DNA of 64,000 nucleotides, from the NCBI RefSeq assembly GCF_036850765.1, contig NC_089498.1, positions 68,240,305 through 68,304,304 of the forward strand, read 5' to 3'. The notes under the pieces were generated by a model. The model was not told the origin of the DNA, did not search any database, and saw only the letters and a program-made list of their open reading frames with translations. The stretch comes from Saccopteryx bilineata (Eukaryota; Chordata; Mammalia; Chiroptera; Emballonuridae). The translations under genes were made by a program, and so were the position numbers. Shown piece by piece: positions 10,436 through 23,260 of this stretch (the stretch's first letter is position 1; every line of letters begins with the position of its first letter).

Positions 10436-10782
10436 CTATCTTTGTTCAGTTTTCAGGACACTGCTGCCATCAGCTCAGGAACAAAGCTGCCCCCACCACA
10501 GGACGGAAAGAGCTAACAGAGTTACATCCCATACCCCACCCTAACACACACACACAAACTGGTCTGGTGCAAATCTCCAAGATTCAGATTGTCTAAGATT
10601 CTAAGCCAGGAAATATGGAAGAAAGGGAATACAGGGAGTTTACCATTGTATGAGGTCATTTCTCAAGTTCTTATTTCTTCTCCAGTTTGCTAGTATTTAT
10701 TTTCAGCATTTCTCCAAGATTTGCTTTATGTATAGTCTCCAAAGTTGTAGTTATCATCCATTAGAAAGGTTGGGAGAGGTAC
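10436..10782. other. Unassigned intron segment
   Basis: No gene or confident repeat. A short CA run lies near 10540-10555. Confidence 0.5.
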
Positions 10783-10797
10783 ACTTATCCCATTTTA

Positions 10798-11105
10798 TTT
10801 TATTTATTTTTGAGAGAGAGATGAGAAGCATCAACTCATAGTTGCGGCATGTGAGTTGTTTACTGATTACTCCTTACATGTGACTTAACTGGGAAGGCTC
10901 CAGCTGAGCCAGTGACCCCTTGCTCAAGCCAGGGACCTTGGGCTTCAAGCCAGCAACCGTGGGATTCAAGCAAGTGACCCTTGGGCTCAAGCCAGTGACT
11001 CCATGCTCCAACTGGTGAGCCTGCACTCAAACCAGAGGTTTCAAACCTGGCACCTCAGCATCCCAGGTAAACTCTCTATCCACTGCACAACCGCCAGTCA
11101 AGCAT
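10798..11105 (-). mobile_element. SINE with repeated 'GCTCAAGCCAG' body (antisense)
   Basis: Antisense SINE with a different body from the tRNA-Ala type: several imperfect repeats of a GCTCAAGCCAGTGACC-like unit, plus the ATGAGAAGCATCAACTCA block. Duplication ACTTATCCCATTTTA (10783-10797) against ACTTACCCCATTTTA (11106-11120). Confidence 0.85.
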
Positions 11106-11312
11106 ACTTACCCCATTTTAAATGAAACTAGTGCCACTATCTTTCCAGTATTACTTATAACTTACTGGCAGCATAAATTCTCTGTCTTATTATAGAAATC
11201 TACTTCCTTTTCCCTAAAGGCACAATGCTCTAAAAATGATCTTGAAATAATATAAGAACCTGAAGTAACTTCTCAATCAAAAGATGATTAAATTATGTTC
11301 AGTATAATTTTT

Positions 11313-11724
11313 TTTTTTTTTTTTTTTTTTTTTTTCATTTTTTTCTGAAGCTGGAAACAGGGAGAGACAGTCAGACAGACTCCCGCATGCGCCCGACCGG
11401 GATCCACCCGGCACGCCCACCATGGGGCGACGCTCTGCCCACCAGGGGGCGATGCTCTGCCCATCCTGGGCGTCGCCATATTGCGACCAGAGCCACTCTA
11501 TCTAGCGCCTGAGGCAGAGGCCACAGAGCCATCCCCAGCGCCCGGGCCATCTTTGCTCCAATGGAGCCTTGGCTGCGGGAGGGGAAGAGAGAGACAGAGA
11601 GGAAAGTGCGGCGGAGGGGTGGAGAAGCAAATGGGCGCTTCTCCTGTGTGCCCTGGCCGGGAATCGAACCCGGGTCCTCCGCACGCTAGGCCGACGCTCT
11701 ACCGCTGAGCCAACCGGCCAGGGC
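11313..11724 (-). mobile_element. Young tRNA-Ala-headed SINE (antisense)
   Basis: Complete antisense copy, 412 bp, with a long T run at its left. Exact 16-bp duplication GTTCAGTATAATTTTT at 11297-11312 and 11725-11740. CpG sites and the whole tRNA-like head (reverse CCGGGTTCGATTCCCGG at about 11660) are preserved, so this is a recent insertion. Confidence 0.95.
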
Positions 11725-12293
11725 GTTCAGTATAATTTTTATTAACTCTAATTACATTGTAATGTAATATAATTATTTTGACATATTTTCCAGCAAGAAT
11801 GTACCTACCTCTTTAATTTAAATAATGTCCAGAATAATATTTTTGTCCCTATCTCTTCTACGTGATCTTCTCTGACATATAAAATATGCTATTTTCATTA
11901 TTCTCTAACACATTATTTTTCTGTATTATTCATTTTTCCCCTTAATGTATTCCTAATTTTTATTATAAAATAATCTTGCTGTTTAATATTTCTTTAACCA
12001 TAGTTCAACACCTGGAAGACTTGAATCATGCTTTGCTTTTGAGCATTTAGCTTAGTACTGTAGTCATAGTCAGTAAATATCAAATAAGGTTTTCACTGGA
12101 AAAAGAAAAAGACTAAAAGAAGTTTAATCATTATATTCTGCAAAATAGTAGAGGAAATAACATTGTCTCCAAGTAGTTACATGTTGAAAGCCGGGAGATA
12201 GTTTTTGATGCTCTTTGTAGATAAATGTTGATGAATAGAAAGTTTTAAAGAAGAAACAAATGAATAAGAGTTGCATTAATTTTTATATATTGA

Positions 12294-12513
12294 GGCCTGA
12301 CCTGTGGTGGCGCAGTGGGTAAAGCATCGACCTGGAAATGCTGAGGTCGCCGGTTCGAAACCCTGGGCTTGCCTGATCAAGGCACATATGGGAGTTGATG
12401 CTTCCTGCTCCTCCCCCCCTTCTCTCTCTCCTCTGTCTCTCTCCCCCTCTCTCTCTCCTTTCTAAAATGAATAAATAAATTTTAAAAAAATTTAAAAAAA
12501 AAGAGAGACAGAA
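12294..12513 (+). mobile_element. Short SINE, 'CTGTGGTGGCGCAG' head type
   Basis: Sense SINE of about 220 bp: head GCCTGACCTGTGGTGGCGCA, B box GCCGGTTCGAAACCC, CT-rich middle, A-rich tail. Exact 16-bp duplication AATTTTTATATATTGA at 12278-12293 and 12514-12529. Young. Confidence 0.92.
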
Positions 12514-12529
12514 AATTTTTATATATTGA

Positions 12530-14914
12530 AGTCTGACATTTTTAATGAATGAAGATGGGTTGAGTGGAAAGGGATTGGTTCATAATAGAAATTTTGAGTT
12601 GATTAACCTAACATTCCATAATGATGCATAAGGAGAAACTGGTGATATCCAAATTCAGCCTCATTATCTGTGAATATCAGGGAATAAAGGTCTTCTATAA
12701 CTATATGAAAACTACAAGGTAACTTGATTGCTTAAAGGTTTAACTCTAGAAGAGTTTTATCAACTTTATACTACTTGGGAATCTTGATTTCTGGATCTAA
12801 TCATCCCCAGACAACAGCATCAGGAACAAGATATTGCAAACACTTCTGTTCATTTTGTATTATCATTTCTAATTGATTATTCTACAAAACATTTATGATT
12901 CTAGAGATGAGAAATTTTTATCTTATTTAACTTTTTCTTCATTCAATATTTGGTAGGTATAGTGCTTGTGTATCCATGTGGCTCAATACTGGTTTGTTAA
13001 AGTGATTTCCTAATGGTTACCTAATGACATGGCATTGTACTATATATTAGCATTATCATCTTACTGTAGATTCAACATTCTTGAAGACTTTGAAACCTAT
13101 ATGTAAAAACATTTCTTTTATTAAAAAAAAAACTCTTGGTCAATTTCTCAACCCTTTTCTCACACTGCTTTAAATTCTTCAGTATCTGTACATTGAAAAT
13201 AGAGGTTTCCAGCTCCTGGCAGCATAAAGGGAAAGCCACAAATGTATATGCTTTCATGTCTCATCACCTGTATGTCTTTGTTACAGTGGGAATAGCAGGT
13301 AAAGCACAGTCTTCCCCATCTCCTGTGGGAAATGGATACTGCTCAGAAGTGAATGATATCCAAATGAGTCTTTGACTATGACATCCAAATAACAAAATTA
13401 GCATAATGTATGTTTTAAAAATATAAAATTAATACAAAACTGGACTACATTGAATTTTTTGGACTACTATGTACTTTAAAAGGAGGATAGAGAAAAGGCT
13501 CTGAGGCTATTTCTGAAGTACATTTTAAACTAAGCATTCTTCTTGAGTTGAGGTCCTCTTTTGTCATTTACCTTTATAATTTTCTTCCTTTACTCGAGTT
13601 TTAAATAGCATTCTATCATTGCATAAGGTGTAAACTTTTGAGTGAGAGTATATAGCTCTTGATAGATCAGAAGAAATTATGTGATAATGTGCAGCTTTCA
13701 CAACATGTTAGAGATCACTGGTTTGCTCAAATCACTATTTGCCATGAAGGATCACAGACATACACAAAGTTATGGAAAATTAATTTGATAATTTGTAAGG
13801 TTTAGAGTTTCCCTAATGGTCTTCTCTCTGAGAGCTGTATGAAATCTATTTTTTAAAATACTGAGTTTTATACAGAGGTGCTCTAAAATTTGCTATTCAC
13901 ATTTAAAATGATTGAATATTAATTAGCTATTCTTGATCTGCTTTTAATTCTCTAAAAGAGTTACTATTTCTGAAAAGTAGAAAAACATTTATTTAAATAA
14001 ATTTATTCATTGCAATGGATCAAATGATTTAGACCTTCATCTTTTTCTTCTGGTATAAAAGGTAGATTGTCTTATTACGTTGTATTCCATCAGTACATGT
14101 AAAAGCATTAAGTTTCAAAAATAGAACTAAACTAAGCTACTAAAGATCAAGCAAAAAAATCCTTTGCCATATATTGTAATTGTTATAATTAGAATTTTTT
14201 TAAATGTTTTTTCTTGAAAATTAATTTAACTTGAAGAAAAGATACAACCTGATGAAACTAACATAAGAACAAAATTAAAAATATATATCTGGAAGTGAAA
14301 ACAATTATAGAGATAAAAATTTATCAGGATTAGATTTTATGCAGAATTTTGAGGATTTACAATCTGCTAGATGGTAAAAGTATTAGTCTAGAATTTAGAC
14401 AAATAGCTCTTAGCTTTTAAAAAAGATAAGTTAAATGGTGTGCCTAGGAATACTGGAGATCTTTGAGCTCACTCTTCTTTTAACAGTTGAAGAAATGAGT
14501 CCATACAGTTTCAGAGACTTTTACAATTATATTGTGGCAAATATGTCAATAAATCTTTGGATTTTCAAATTCTCTACTTAACACTCTTCTATTTAACCAT
14601 AGCTCATAAACTGATATTTAGAATAACATTTGTGAACTTGTCTCCAAATGTCTCTAAGGCAATAAAATGATCTAGCATGAATTACTCATGGAGATTTTTT
14701 CCATATTATTCTCTTCTATCAATCAATTATATTTAATAAGGGTCCCAAATAAATTGTGCATTACATTATTTATTCATCTACTTATTGTGTTATATATTTA
14801 TTGAATGTCTACTGTATGCTAGATTCTTTTCTATATTTCTAAAATTTAGATATTATCCCAGAAAGCAAAATGAAGTTGAGATACACAAGCATTCAAAAAT
14901 ATCTTGTCTAATAT
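12530..14914. other. Unique intron sequence
   Basis: AT-rich intron of the host gene. I find no exon with splice sites, no complete repeat and no structured element I can name. Confidence 0.6.
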
Positions 14915-15257
14915 GAAAGAATTTGTTCATCACTAATCATCAGAGAAATGCAAATTAATACCACAATGAGATAATCACTTCATACCTGTCAGAATGCTAT
15001 CATCAATAATTGAACAAACAATACATGTTAGTGAGAATATAGAGAAAAAGAAACCTTCATGCATTACTGGGTGCAGCCACTATGGAAAACATTATGAAGT
15101 TTCCTCAAAAAATTTAAAAAAAGGAACTGCCTTATGACCCAATGATTTCACTTCTGGGTATATATCCAAAGAAATCTAAAACACTAATTTAAAGAATATA
15201 TGCACCCCTATGTTCATTGCAGCATTATTCACAATAGATGAGTGGATAAGAAATTTT
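14915..15257 (+). mobile_element. Old L1 ORF2 3' end, left part
   Basis: Degenerate sense L1: CATCAGAGAAATGCAAATTA, CTTATGACCCAATGATTTCA, CTTCTGGGTATATATCC and TTCATTGCAGCATTATTCAC are hallmark ORF2 C-terminal stretches. Frames are destroyed. Interrupted by the SINE that follows and resumes at 15731. Confidence 0.85.
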
Positions 15258-15730
15258 GCCCTGGCCAGTTGGCTCAGTGGATAGAACGTTGTTCCAGAGT
15301 ATGGACATTATAGGTTCAATTCCCGGGCAAACATCTAATTCTCTGCCTCTCTATCTCCTCCTTCTCTCCCTATTCCCCTCCAAAAAACACTGGCTTGATT
15401 GGTTCAAGTATGACCCCAGGCACTGAGTAGTGCTGGGGTGTTCCCAGTGTGTAAACCTCAGGTGCTAAAAATAGCTTGGTTGGGGGTACAAGGGGGTGGG
15501 GGTGAGGGAGTTATATTGAGTGGGATACTTGAATCCATGTTAACACAATAAATTAAAATTAATAATTTTTTTTTAAAATCCCTGAAAAAAAATAGCTTGG
15601 TTGGTTCAAGTATCGACCTAGACTGGCATTGCCAGGTGGATCCCAGTAGGGACACATATGAGAGTCTGTTTTACTATATCCCCTCTTCTCACTTAAAAAA
15701 AGAAAAAGGAAAAGGAAAAGAAAGGGAAAA
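15258..15730 (+). mobile_element. tRNA-headed SINE carrying a short L1 tail insertion
   Basis: Sense SINE starting GCCCTGGCCAGTTGGCTC. At 15484-15587 it holds a very short 5'-truncated L1 3' end (G-rich block, then CACAATAAATTAAAATTAAT and A run). The exact 17-bp duplication AAAAATAGCTTGGTTGG at 15467-15483 and 15588-15604 proves a separate later insertion. The SINE tail is a GAAAAG-rich stretch near 15697-15730. Confidence 0.85.
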
Positions 15731-16215
15731 AATAGTTTGGTACACTTACACAACAGAATGTTACTTGGCCATAAAAAGAAAGAAATCTTAGTATCTGTGA
15801 CATGAATGGACCTCAAGGGTATTATGGTAAGTGAAATAAGTCAAAGACAAATACCATATGATTTTACTTATATGTCAAATCTAAAGAACAAAATAAACAA
15901 ACAAATGGAAAGAGACTCCTGTATGGAAAACAGACTGATGGTAGTGAGAAGGGAGGGGTGATGGGAGACTGTGTGAAAGCATAAAAGGATGGAGAAGTAC
16001 AAACTGGTAGTTATAACGTAGTCATGGGATCTAAAGAACAGCATAGGAAGTACAGTCAACAATACTGTAATGACCATGTATGGTGCCCAGTGGGTACTGG
16101 AAGTAGTGGAGGCAACACGTTATAAAGTCAATATAAAATAATCATCAAACTGTACAACTGAAACCAATACAAAATAATACTGAACACAAACCTTAATTGA
16201 AAAATAAAATAAATA
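15731..16215 (+). mobile_element. Old L1 3' end, right part
   Basis: Resumes the L1 at 14915: ORF2 end (GAATGTTACTTGGCCATAAA) and 3'UTR ending in ACTGAAACCAATACAAAATA and an A-rich tail. Confidence 0.8.
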
Positions 16216-16454
16216 TATGTACTCTATTTGGGAACATGGAAACAAACTGAGCATATCCAGAACATAAGACATTTGGAAATTGTGGTACATAGTCTATGAA
16301 ATGGCCCAATGACCTTACCTCCTGATACTCATATATTGGTTGTAAGTAACTTAGTAACCCATAGAAATTAGTAACTTTCTTCTAATAAAATGCATGTAAT
16401 AAAAATGATGGTATACCACTTTCGAAATTATTTTACACAAAAATGTTGTCTTCC

Positions 16455-16818
16455 ATTCTAGACTCTCTTTCTCTCTCACACTCTCTTGTTGGGATTGCTC
16501 ACTCTGAGGGAAGCCAGGTGCCATGTAGTAAGACTACTCAGGCAGCATTTGGAAGACCTCACGTGGCAGGGCACTGGAACCTCTTGCCAACGACCATGTG
16601 AATGAGCTTGGAGCACATCCTTCAGCCCTGGGTGAGACTTGGATGAGGGTATCCCTGGCTCCAGCTTGACTGCACCCTCATGGAGACGCTGAGCCAGAAA
16701 CACCTGGCTAAGCTGCTCTCAAATTTCTGACTCTCAGAAACTGAGACAATAAATATTTTTTGTCTTAATTTGCTAAATTTTAGAGGTCTTCATTGCACAG
16801 TAATAGATAACTAATATA
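16455..16818 (+). mobile_element. MLT1-like LTR (ERVL-MaLR)
   Basis: Sense LTR remnant. Diagnostic blocks are GAAGCCAGGTGCCATGTAGT, GAGACAATAAATATTTTTTG (poly(A) signal AATAAA) and the end GTAATAGATAACTAATATA. These match the MLT1/MST group of mammalian LTRs. Old, no internal region. Confidence 0.75.
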
Positions 16819-19800
16819 AAGAGGATAAGCTTTGTCATAGTCTGATTTTTAAGGAGGCTGGGACATGAATTGATAATTTAGTAGACAGATTACACTATTG
16901 GAAGAAACAGGACATTAAAGACTGAGTCAGTCCTGATGAGAAAGGTTTGCCCACTCACTATTGAATTGTATTATGTAAGTTATTGCAAATAAAATTAAAG
17001 TTTGCCACTAAGGTTACAGAGCTTGGAAAGATCTTTGAGAAGAAAACAAGTCTGAACCAGTAATTTTGGGTGCATAATGTCTAATTATGAAAACTTACTG
17101 AAGACTTTCAAAACAGAAAAAGAAAAAGGCATGTAAAAACCAAGCCCATGTAACCACTTGACTTTTTTTGTATGATTAAGGTAGATGTGTGCATGTGAGC
17201 GTGTATGTGCGTGTTTGTGTACATGTGTGCCTTGGTCTTGGTATCTGCAATGATGGCACAAGATTGGATAATTAAAAGAGTTTGCAAAATTCTATAGAAC
17301 ATACTGACATAAAACTTACCCAAGATAAAGAATACAGCAAAGCAAGAGGAAGAATATGCAAAACAGCATGAGAACTAGGAGATTTGCTGGCTCACCTACA
17401 CAAAGTCTTCTCTTACTCACACAGGATGTACTTTATCTTTGGGTTATGAATCATCAAGATACCTACAAGAAACTGGTTTTAGAACAGTTCAGCAAAAGAT
17501 TCCAGCAGTCTTTTATGCCTTACTGATCATACAGCCAAAACTAAGTTATGGTAACTAGTTAAGTAAGTATAAGACATCAATTTTTTTTTATCCTTAAACA
17601 AGATAAACAAGTTGGTAGTGGGTGACACAAGGGGGGATTTCAAACTTTAAATAACACATTATAAATTACTAGCTAATTCACCATCTTTATTATAGCCAAA
17701 AGTCAAACCAGACTCCCATATACCCATGAAGATAAGCATAGTGATGCCCAGTCATACTAGAAGATAATTCAATTTTATTCAATGACCATAACCTCTCACA
17801 AAATCAATAACTTTACATATGATAAAGCACGTGTTACTATATATATAACTATACTAATATTAAATATAATAAATGGTATGATAGAATAATATATTGTAAA
17901 TTAATATAAACATGTACTTATGTATATGTGTGTATATTTGATAATGTGATTTATATATACATAACTAAGTACAGCTATGTAATCATAATAAACACAATAA
18001 ATAATATTTACCATGTCACATGAAATCTGGTTTCTTAACATTGAAAAAATACATGACAAATATAGAAAACAAAAATATATAAACAGTTAAGCATAAGCTG
18101 ATAAGAATACAACCAGAAAACAGAAAGAATTTTAAAGTTTTAAGATTACGTAGTTAAGTTCATGATATTCTAAGCCTGCTGGCTGGGACATGTATATTAG
18201 TATCTTTTAGAGAGGATAGTCAATTGTTTCTTTATCATGTGACTAATTGAAAGATTCCATTTGTCTGAATGCATCCATGCTCATTTTAGAATATTCTTTT
18301 CTTATATTCCACTGACTTTCTGTTCTAATTTGGGTCAATCAATCAATCATCTTTTTCTTGGCCTACTATAATCTATCATCTTGTCATTTTACTCATTACA
18401 TTCTTGAGTTAGATTTACTATTTCAGTTTTCCATGCTTTATTATTTCTGTTTATTCCTCTCTTGTTTTCAGAATATTGTCATTTCTCAAAAGGGTTTATG
18501 CAACTTAAATATCTTGTATTCTTATACATGCACAAAAGTTTTTATTTTGCCACACACTTTCAATGAATATAGTATTCTGAATTAAATTAAGTTTTTCACT
18601 GAATATGAAGCCATTGCTTCATAGTTTTTCAGAATCCAGTGTTGCTACTGAATCAAAATCATGCAGGGTGGGACCCTCACCTCCTTGATGGGCTCTCCTT
18701 GTGCATATTCCAGATTGAGACATTTGTTGCTCTTTTCCATCTGCATTTTACATCAGTTATTTCTGGATTATATTTTATTTTTTACTATTTTTTTTATAAT
18801 GAACCTATACCCATGCATTTCCATTATCGGTTTATTAATTTTTTTGTGCATCCTTCTTATTGTTATTTTAAATGGTTATTAAACTAGAATAGCATAGACA
18901 TATCTGACTACTTACTGACTTTTAAATTAATAAAAAATATTAGTCCAGGTACTCAAAATTATTTTATTGTAATTGTGAACATAGAATGATCACATTAACA
19001 AACACAAATAATGAAGGAACAACAACTATTTCAATACAGAAGTAGTTGATAGAAGGAATGATAAATAGGTAGGAGAGATGGTAGGAGAAGTACAATATTT
19101 TAACTTACTGTTTTTTCCCCTCAAAAATAATTTTGCTTTTACCAAATCAATACTCTACTCTTTTTAGTTACCTTAGAATTTTGAGACAAGTGGTAAAAGA
19201 ATGTGCATAACCTCTCTCTAATCACTGTGTCCAATAATCAACATAAACTATAGAATATCTGGAAACTTAAAGAAATACTGTCAGCAGTATTATAATAATT
19301 GGTATCTTTTAAAAATCCCTATAAAAGCAGAGAAATTCTATAATATAAATTGTTCACTTAACTTTAACTGCTACAGATTTTGGCAAACAGTAAAATTAAA
19401 TGGTGGATGATCAACAGAATATGTTATATTTTCTAAGATACCACTAAGTTACTAATACATCCCAGAAGAAGAAAATTATAACTATGTTCTTAGCCTACTG
19501 TGTGGGATTGTTAAAGAGTAATACTTTATTTTATAATTGATAAAAGAAGAAGTTATAAATTACCATAAGCTAGAAAATTTAATATGTGAAATGAAAATAT
19601 GTATCAGCAGAAATCAGTGTGGGCATAGTGAGAAAGACTTTCTAATTGCCTATAATTTCTCTGGCATTTTTCAAACTACCTACCTCTCTTCTCATGGAGC
19701 TGGTTAAACTGGACACCAGATCAATGTTTATTAATACAATTTTATTCCACTTGCTCTGTTCCCAGCATTGTTCTCCTAAATATGGCTATCATTTAAAGGA

Positions 19801-19899
19801 TCCTTCCCTGCTTCTGTTCAACAATCTTCCTTCATTTAAGATCTTGAGATATCTACTATGCTTATAAATTCCCCAAGTTTATAGTTTTCATTGAGATGT
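16819..19899. other. Unique intron sequence with AT-rich and TG-rich patches
   Basis: No gene seen. A degenerate TG run lies at 17185-17240 and a strongly AT-rich block at 17815-18010. Text near 18280-18890 looks like very old mobile DNA, but I could not place it. Confidence 0.5.
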
Positions 19900-19911
19900 T
19901 AAATAATCTTT

Positions 19912-21255
19912 TTTATTTAATTTATTGTGTTTACATAGATTCTAGTGTCTCTCCAAATGCATCTCCTCTCCCCCATATTCCTCTCAACATCTCCCTTATC
20001 CCCCTCACAACAGCTCCCTCCCCCCTTCCCTTCAGGTTTAATTCCGTTCCTCAGTTCACATTGTTCCTTGGATTCCTCAAATGAGTGAGGTCATATAATA
20101 TTTTTCTTTCTCTACTTGGCTTATTTCACTTAACATAATAGTTTCAAGGTCCATCCATGTTGTTGCAAATGGTAATATTTCCTTCTCTTTCATGGTCCCA
20201 TAGTATTCCATTGTGTATATGTACTACAGCTTTTTAATCCACTCGTCCACTGATGGACACTTGGGCTGTTTCCAGATCGTTGCTATTGTGAACAATGCTG
20301 CCATAAACATGGGCGTGGATTTCTTTTTTTGAGTCAGTGATATGGTGTTCTTGGGATTTATTTTTAAAAGTGGGATGGCTGGGTCAAAAGGTTGTTCTAA
20401 AAAATTAAACAACTTAGATGAAATGGACAAATTCCTTGAAACATATAATCTTCCAAATATCAATCTGGAAGAATCAGAAAACCTAAACAGACCGATTACA
20501 ACAAATGAGATCAAAACAGTTATGAAAAAACTCCCAACAAACAAAAGCTTGGGCCAGATGGCTTCACTGGTGAATTCTACCAAATATTCAAAGAAGAACT
20601 AACTCCTATCCTTCTCAAGCTATTTCAAAAAATTCAAGAGGAAGGAAGATTTCCAAGCTCCTTTTATGAGGCGTGCATAATTCTGATCCCAAAACCAGGC
20701 AAAGACAACACAAAGAAAGAAAATTATAGGCCAATATCCCTGATGAATTTAGATGCTAAAATCCTCAACAAAATATTAGCAAACTGGATCCAGCAATACA
20801 TGAAAAAATCATACAACATGATCAAGTGGGATTTATTCTGGGGAGGCAAGGCTGGTACAATTTTTGTAAATCAATCAATGTGATTCATCACATTAACAAA
20901 AGGAAATAGAAAAACCACATGATAATTTCAATAGATGCAGAAAAAGCATTTGATAAAATCTAGCACCCATTTATGATCAAAACTCTCAGCAAAGTGGGAA
21001 TATAGGGAACATACCTCAATAAGATAAAGGTTATCTATAACAAACCCTCAGCCAACATCATAATTAATGGGCAAAAATTAAAAGCAATCCCCTTAAGATC
21101 AGGAACAAGGCAGGGGTGCCCCCTTTCACCACTCTTATTCAACATAGTACTGGAAGTCCTAGCCACAGCAATCAGACAAGAAGTAATAAAAGGCATCCAA
21201 ATTGGAAAAGAAGAAGTAAAACTATCATTATTTGCAGATGATATGATACTGTATA
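19912..21255 (-). mobile_element. Twin-primed L1 (5' part inverted)
   Basis: One insertion in two orientations. 19912-20389 is antisense: T-rich tail, 3'UTR and ORF2 C-terminus. 20390-21255 is sense: the ORF2 RT region from NLDEMDKFLETYN to FADDMILY. The exact duplication TAAATAATCTTT flanks the whole unit at 19900-19911 and 21256-21267, so both parts inserted together. This is the known signature of twin priming. An internal ORF2 piece is lost at the junction. Stops and frameshifts make it inactive. Confidence 0.9.
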
Positions 21256-21267
21256 TAAATAATCTTT

Positions 21268-21988
21268 AATGTACCCTACCATGATAAAAAAAACTGACTT
21301 CATTAAAGAAAATATTCACATGTATTTGTAAAGCTTGTAGATAACACTTTCATTTAACAGTGTTGGCCTGCTAATCCTTTTTTGTTTTCTTATGATATGC
21401 TCTTTCAGCATTTGCTTTCACATCCACAAAGTCTGATAGTGTAAATACAACGTGACTTTATTTTGGCAAAAGCTACAGGTACTGTGTCACCTTAGATATG
21501 CTTAATTGTTCACTTACTATACTTATTCTGATCTTGAACTTGACATCATCATGTCCATTGTGATTATCCCCACCTAACCAGTACAACATTTGAGAAATCC
21601 CATCAAGATTGACATGAAAGACAGTTGCAAAGGAGGGAGGCTGGCAATGAAATGACCAAAACTATTGTCAATAGACTCTGCTGTCTGCACCAGTTAACAC
21701 CAAAGGAAATAAAATCTGATTTATAGATTCAACTTCACGTTTTATGCTCTCTCTACAGGCAGAAAAAGAAAAACCCAAAAGAAACACCATCTCAGTTTAC
21801 TTTCTAGACTCAGTGACTTTGAACTGAAAATTTAGTTTTACAAATGAGAATATAAAACTTTTACCAGCTGACATCAATAAACATATAACCAGACTTTCTA
21901 GAACATCTACAAAGATCTATGAAAAGGTAAAATTAACTGTCTTTACAACTGAGGGCTATTAATACATGATAATTGATAGATAATACAG
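21268..21988. other. Unique intron sequence
   Basis: Nothing recognisable. Confidence 0.5.
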
Positions 21989-21993
21989 GTAAT

Positions 21994-22374
21994 TGATAGA
22001 TAAAATGGCTACTCAGCTGCCATCTTGAGAACAATGGAGGCCCTAAGGAAGAAGAAGGACTGGCTTACTTAGTAACCCAGCCAAAATTCCCCCATGCAGC
22101 CTGTGAGTTAGGGTACAAACAGATTTTTATGGGCTGTGGCTCCACTCCAATCCCCAAACAGAGGAAACTGTCTTGCACCAGCAGATGCAGCAGTGTCAGC
22201 CAATTTGCCCCAGGCCCTTTTATTATTCTATATAACCTCTGCCCACCCCTCCCTTGGGGCTGACATCCTTTGTTGGACTAAGCCTGCCCAGACCCAAGCG
22301 CTTTTAAAATAAATTTTCCTTTTGGAACACACTAGCCTCGTGTTTACTGTTCAGCCCACAGTTTCTACCTTTCA
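21994..22374 (+). mobile_element. Solo LTR with 5-bp duplication
   Basis: 381 bp, starts TG (TGATAGATAAAATGG) and ends CA (CTACCTTTCA). Exact 5-bp duplication GTAAT at 21989-21993 and 22375-22379. It has a TATA box TATATAA (22229-22235) and AATAAA (22308-22313). No internal retroviral sequence flanks it, so it is a solo LTR left by recombination. Family unknown. The first nine bases equal those of the provirus LTR at 45949 but the bodies differ. Confidence 0.82.
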
Positions 22375-22417
22375 GTAATAACTTAAGTGGGTTATTTCAT
22401 TAGTTTCATAAATCTGA

Positions 22418-22553
22418 CTTTTTTTTGAGAGTGAGAGAGAAAGATAGAGCCAGGAATGTCGAGCCACTCCTGTCTGTGCCTTGACCATGGAATGGAACAG
22501 AAACCTCCATGCCAGATGAATGTTCCAGCCAACCGAGCTATCTGGCCAGGGTT
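22418..22553 (-). mobile_element. Old short SINE (antisense)
   Basis: Antisense tRNA-like head, reading CCAACCGAGCTATCTGGCCA at its right end, preceded by a GAGA-rich linker. Degenerate. Confidence 0.7.
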
Positions 22554-22750
22554 TTATCGATTGATTGATTTTTAAAGAGAAGAGAGAGAAAGGAAGAGAG
22601 AGGGAAGGGGGAGGGTAAGCACTCATTCGTTTTGCCACTCAGTCATGCACTCATTTGTCACTTCCCATGTGTGCCCTGACCCTCTGGATCAATCCCGAAA
22701 CCTTGTTTTGGGACATTGCTCTTGATCGACTGAACTAACCAGCCAGGGCC
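22554..22750 (-). mobile_element. Old short SINE (antisense), second copy
   Basis: A second antisense copy directly adjacent, ending CTGAACTAACCAGCCAGGGC. Its A/T tail ATTGATTGATTTTTAAAGAG abuts the previous copy. Confidence 0.72.
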
Positions 22751-22956
22751 AATCTGGTTTTCAAGATAGAGTAGAAGGTAGAAGCCTTCTGCCAGATGTT
22801 CTCTACATTTTTAAAAACATATACAATGTTACAGTTTATAAACATTTTATAGTAATGCTATTATAAAAAGACTTAATTGTTGGATTATCTAGTTGATAAC
22901 AGCCTAGCCCAGAGGTTTATAACAACTGTTCTGTGGAATATGGGAGTGTTTTAGAG

Positions 22957-23252
22957 CAGTGGTCCCCAACCTTTTTTGGGCCACGGACCGGTTTAATGTC
23001 AGAAAATATTTTCATGGACCAGCTCTTAGGGTGGGATGGATAAATGTATCACGTGACTGAGACAAGCATCAAGAGTGAGTCTTAGACAGATGTAACAGAG
23101 GGAATCTGGTCATTTTTTAAAAATAAAACATCGTTCAGACTTAAATATAAATAAAACGGAAGTAATGTAAGTTATTTATTCTTCTTTGAGGACCGGTAAC
23201 AAATGGCCCACCCACCGGTACCGGTCCGTGGCCCGGGGGTTGGGGACCACTG
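22957..23252. mobile_element. Non-autonomous hAT DNA transposon (296 bp)
   Basis: Begins CAGTGGTCCCCAACC and ends GGTTGGGGACCACTG, giving terminal inverted repeats of about 33 bp (with GGGCCACGGACCGGT inward on both ends). Exact 8-bp duplication TTTTAGAG at 22949-22956 and 23253-23260 is the hAT hallmark. No transposase frame, so it moved with an enzyme supplied elsewhere. CpGs in the ends are retained. Confidence 0.93.
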
Positions 23253-23260
23253 TTTTAGAG

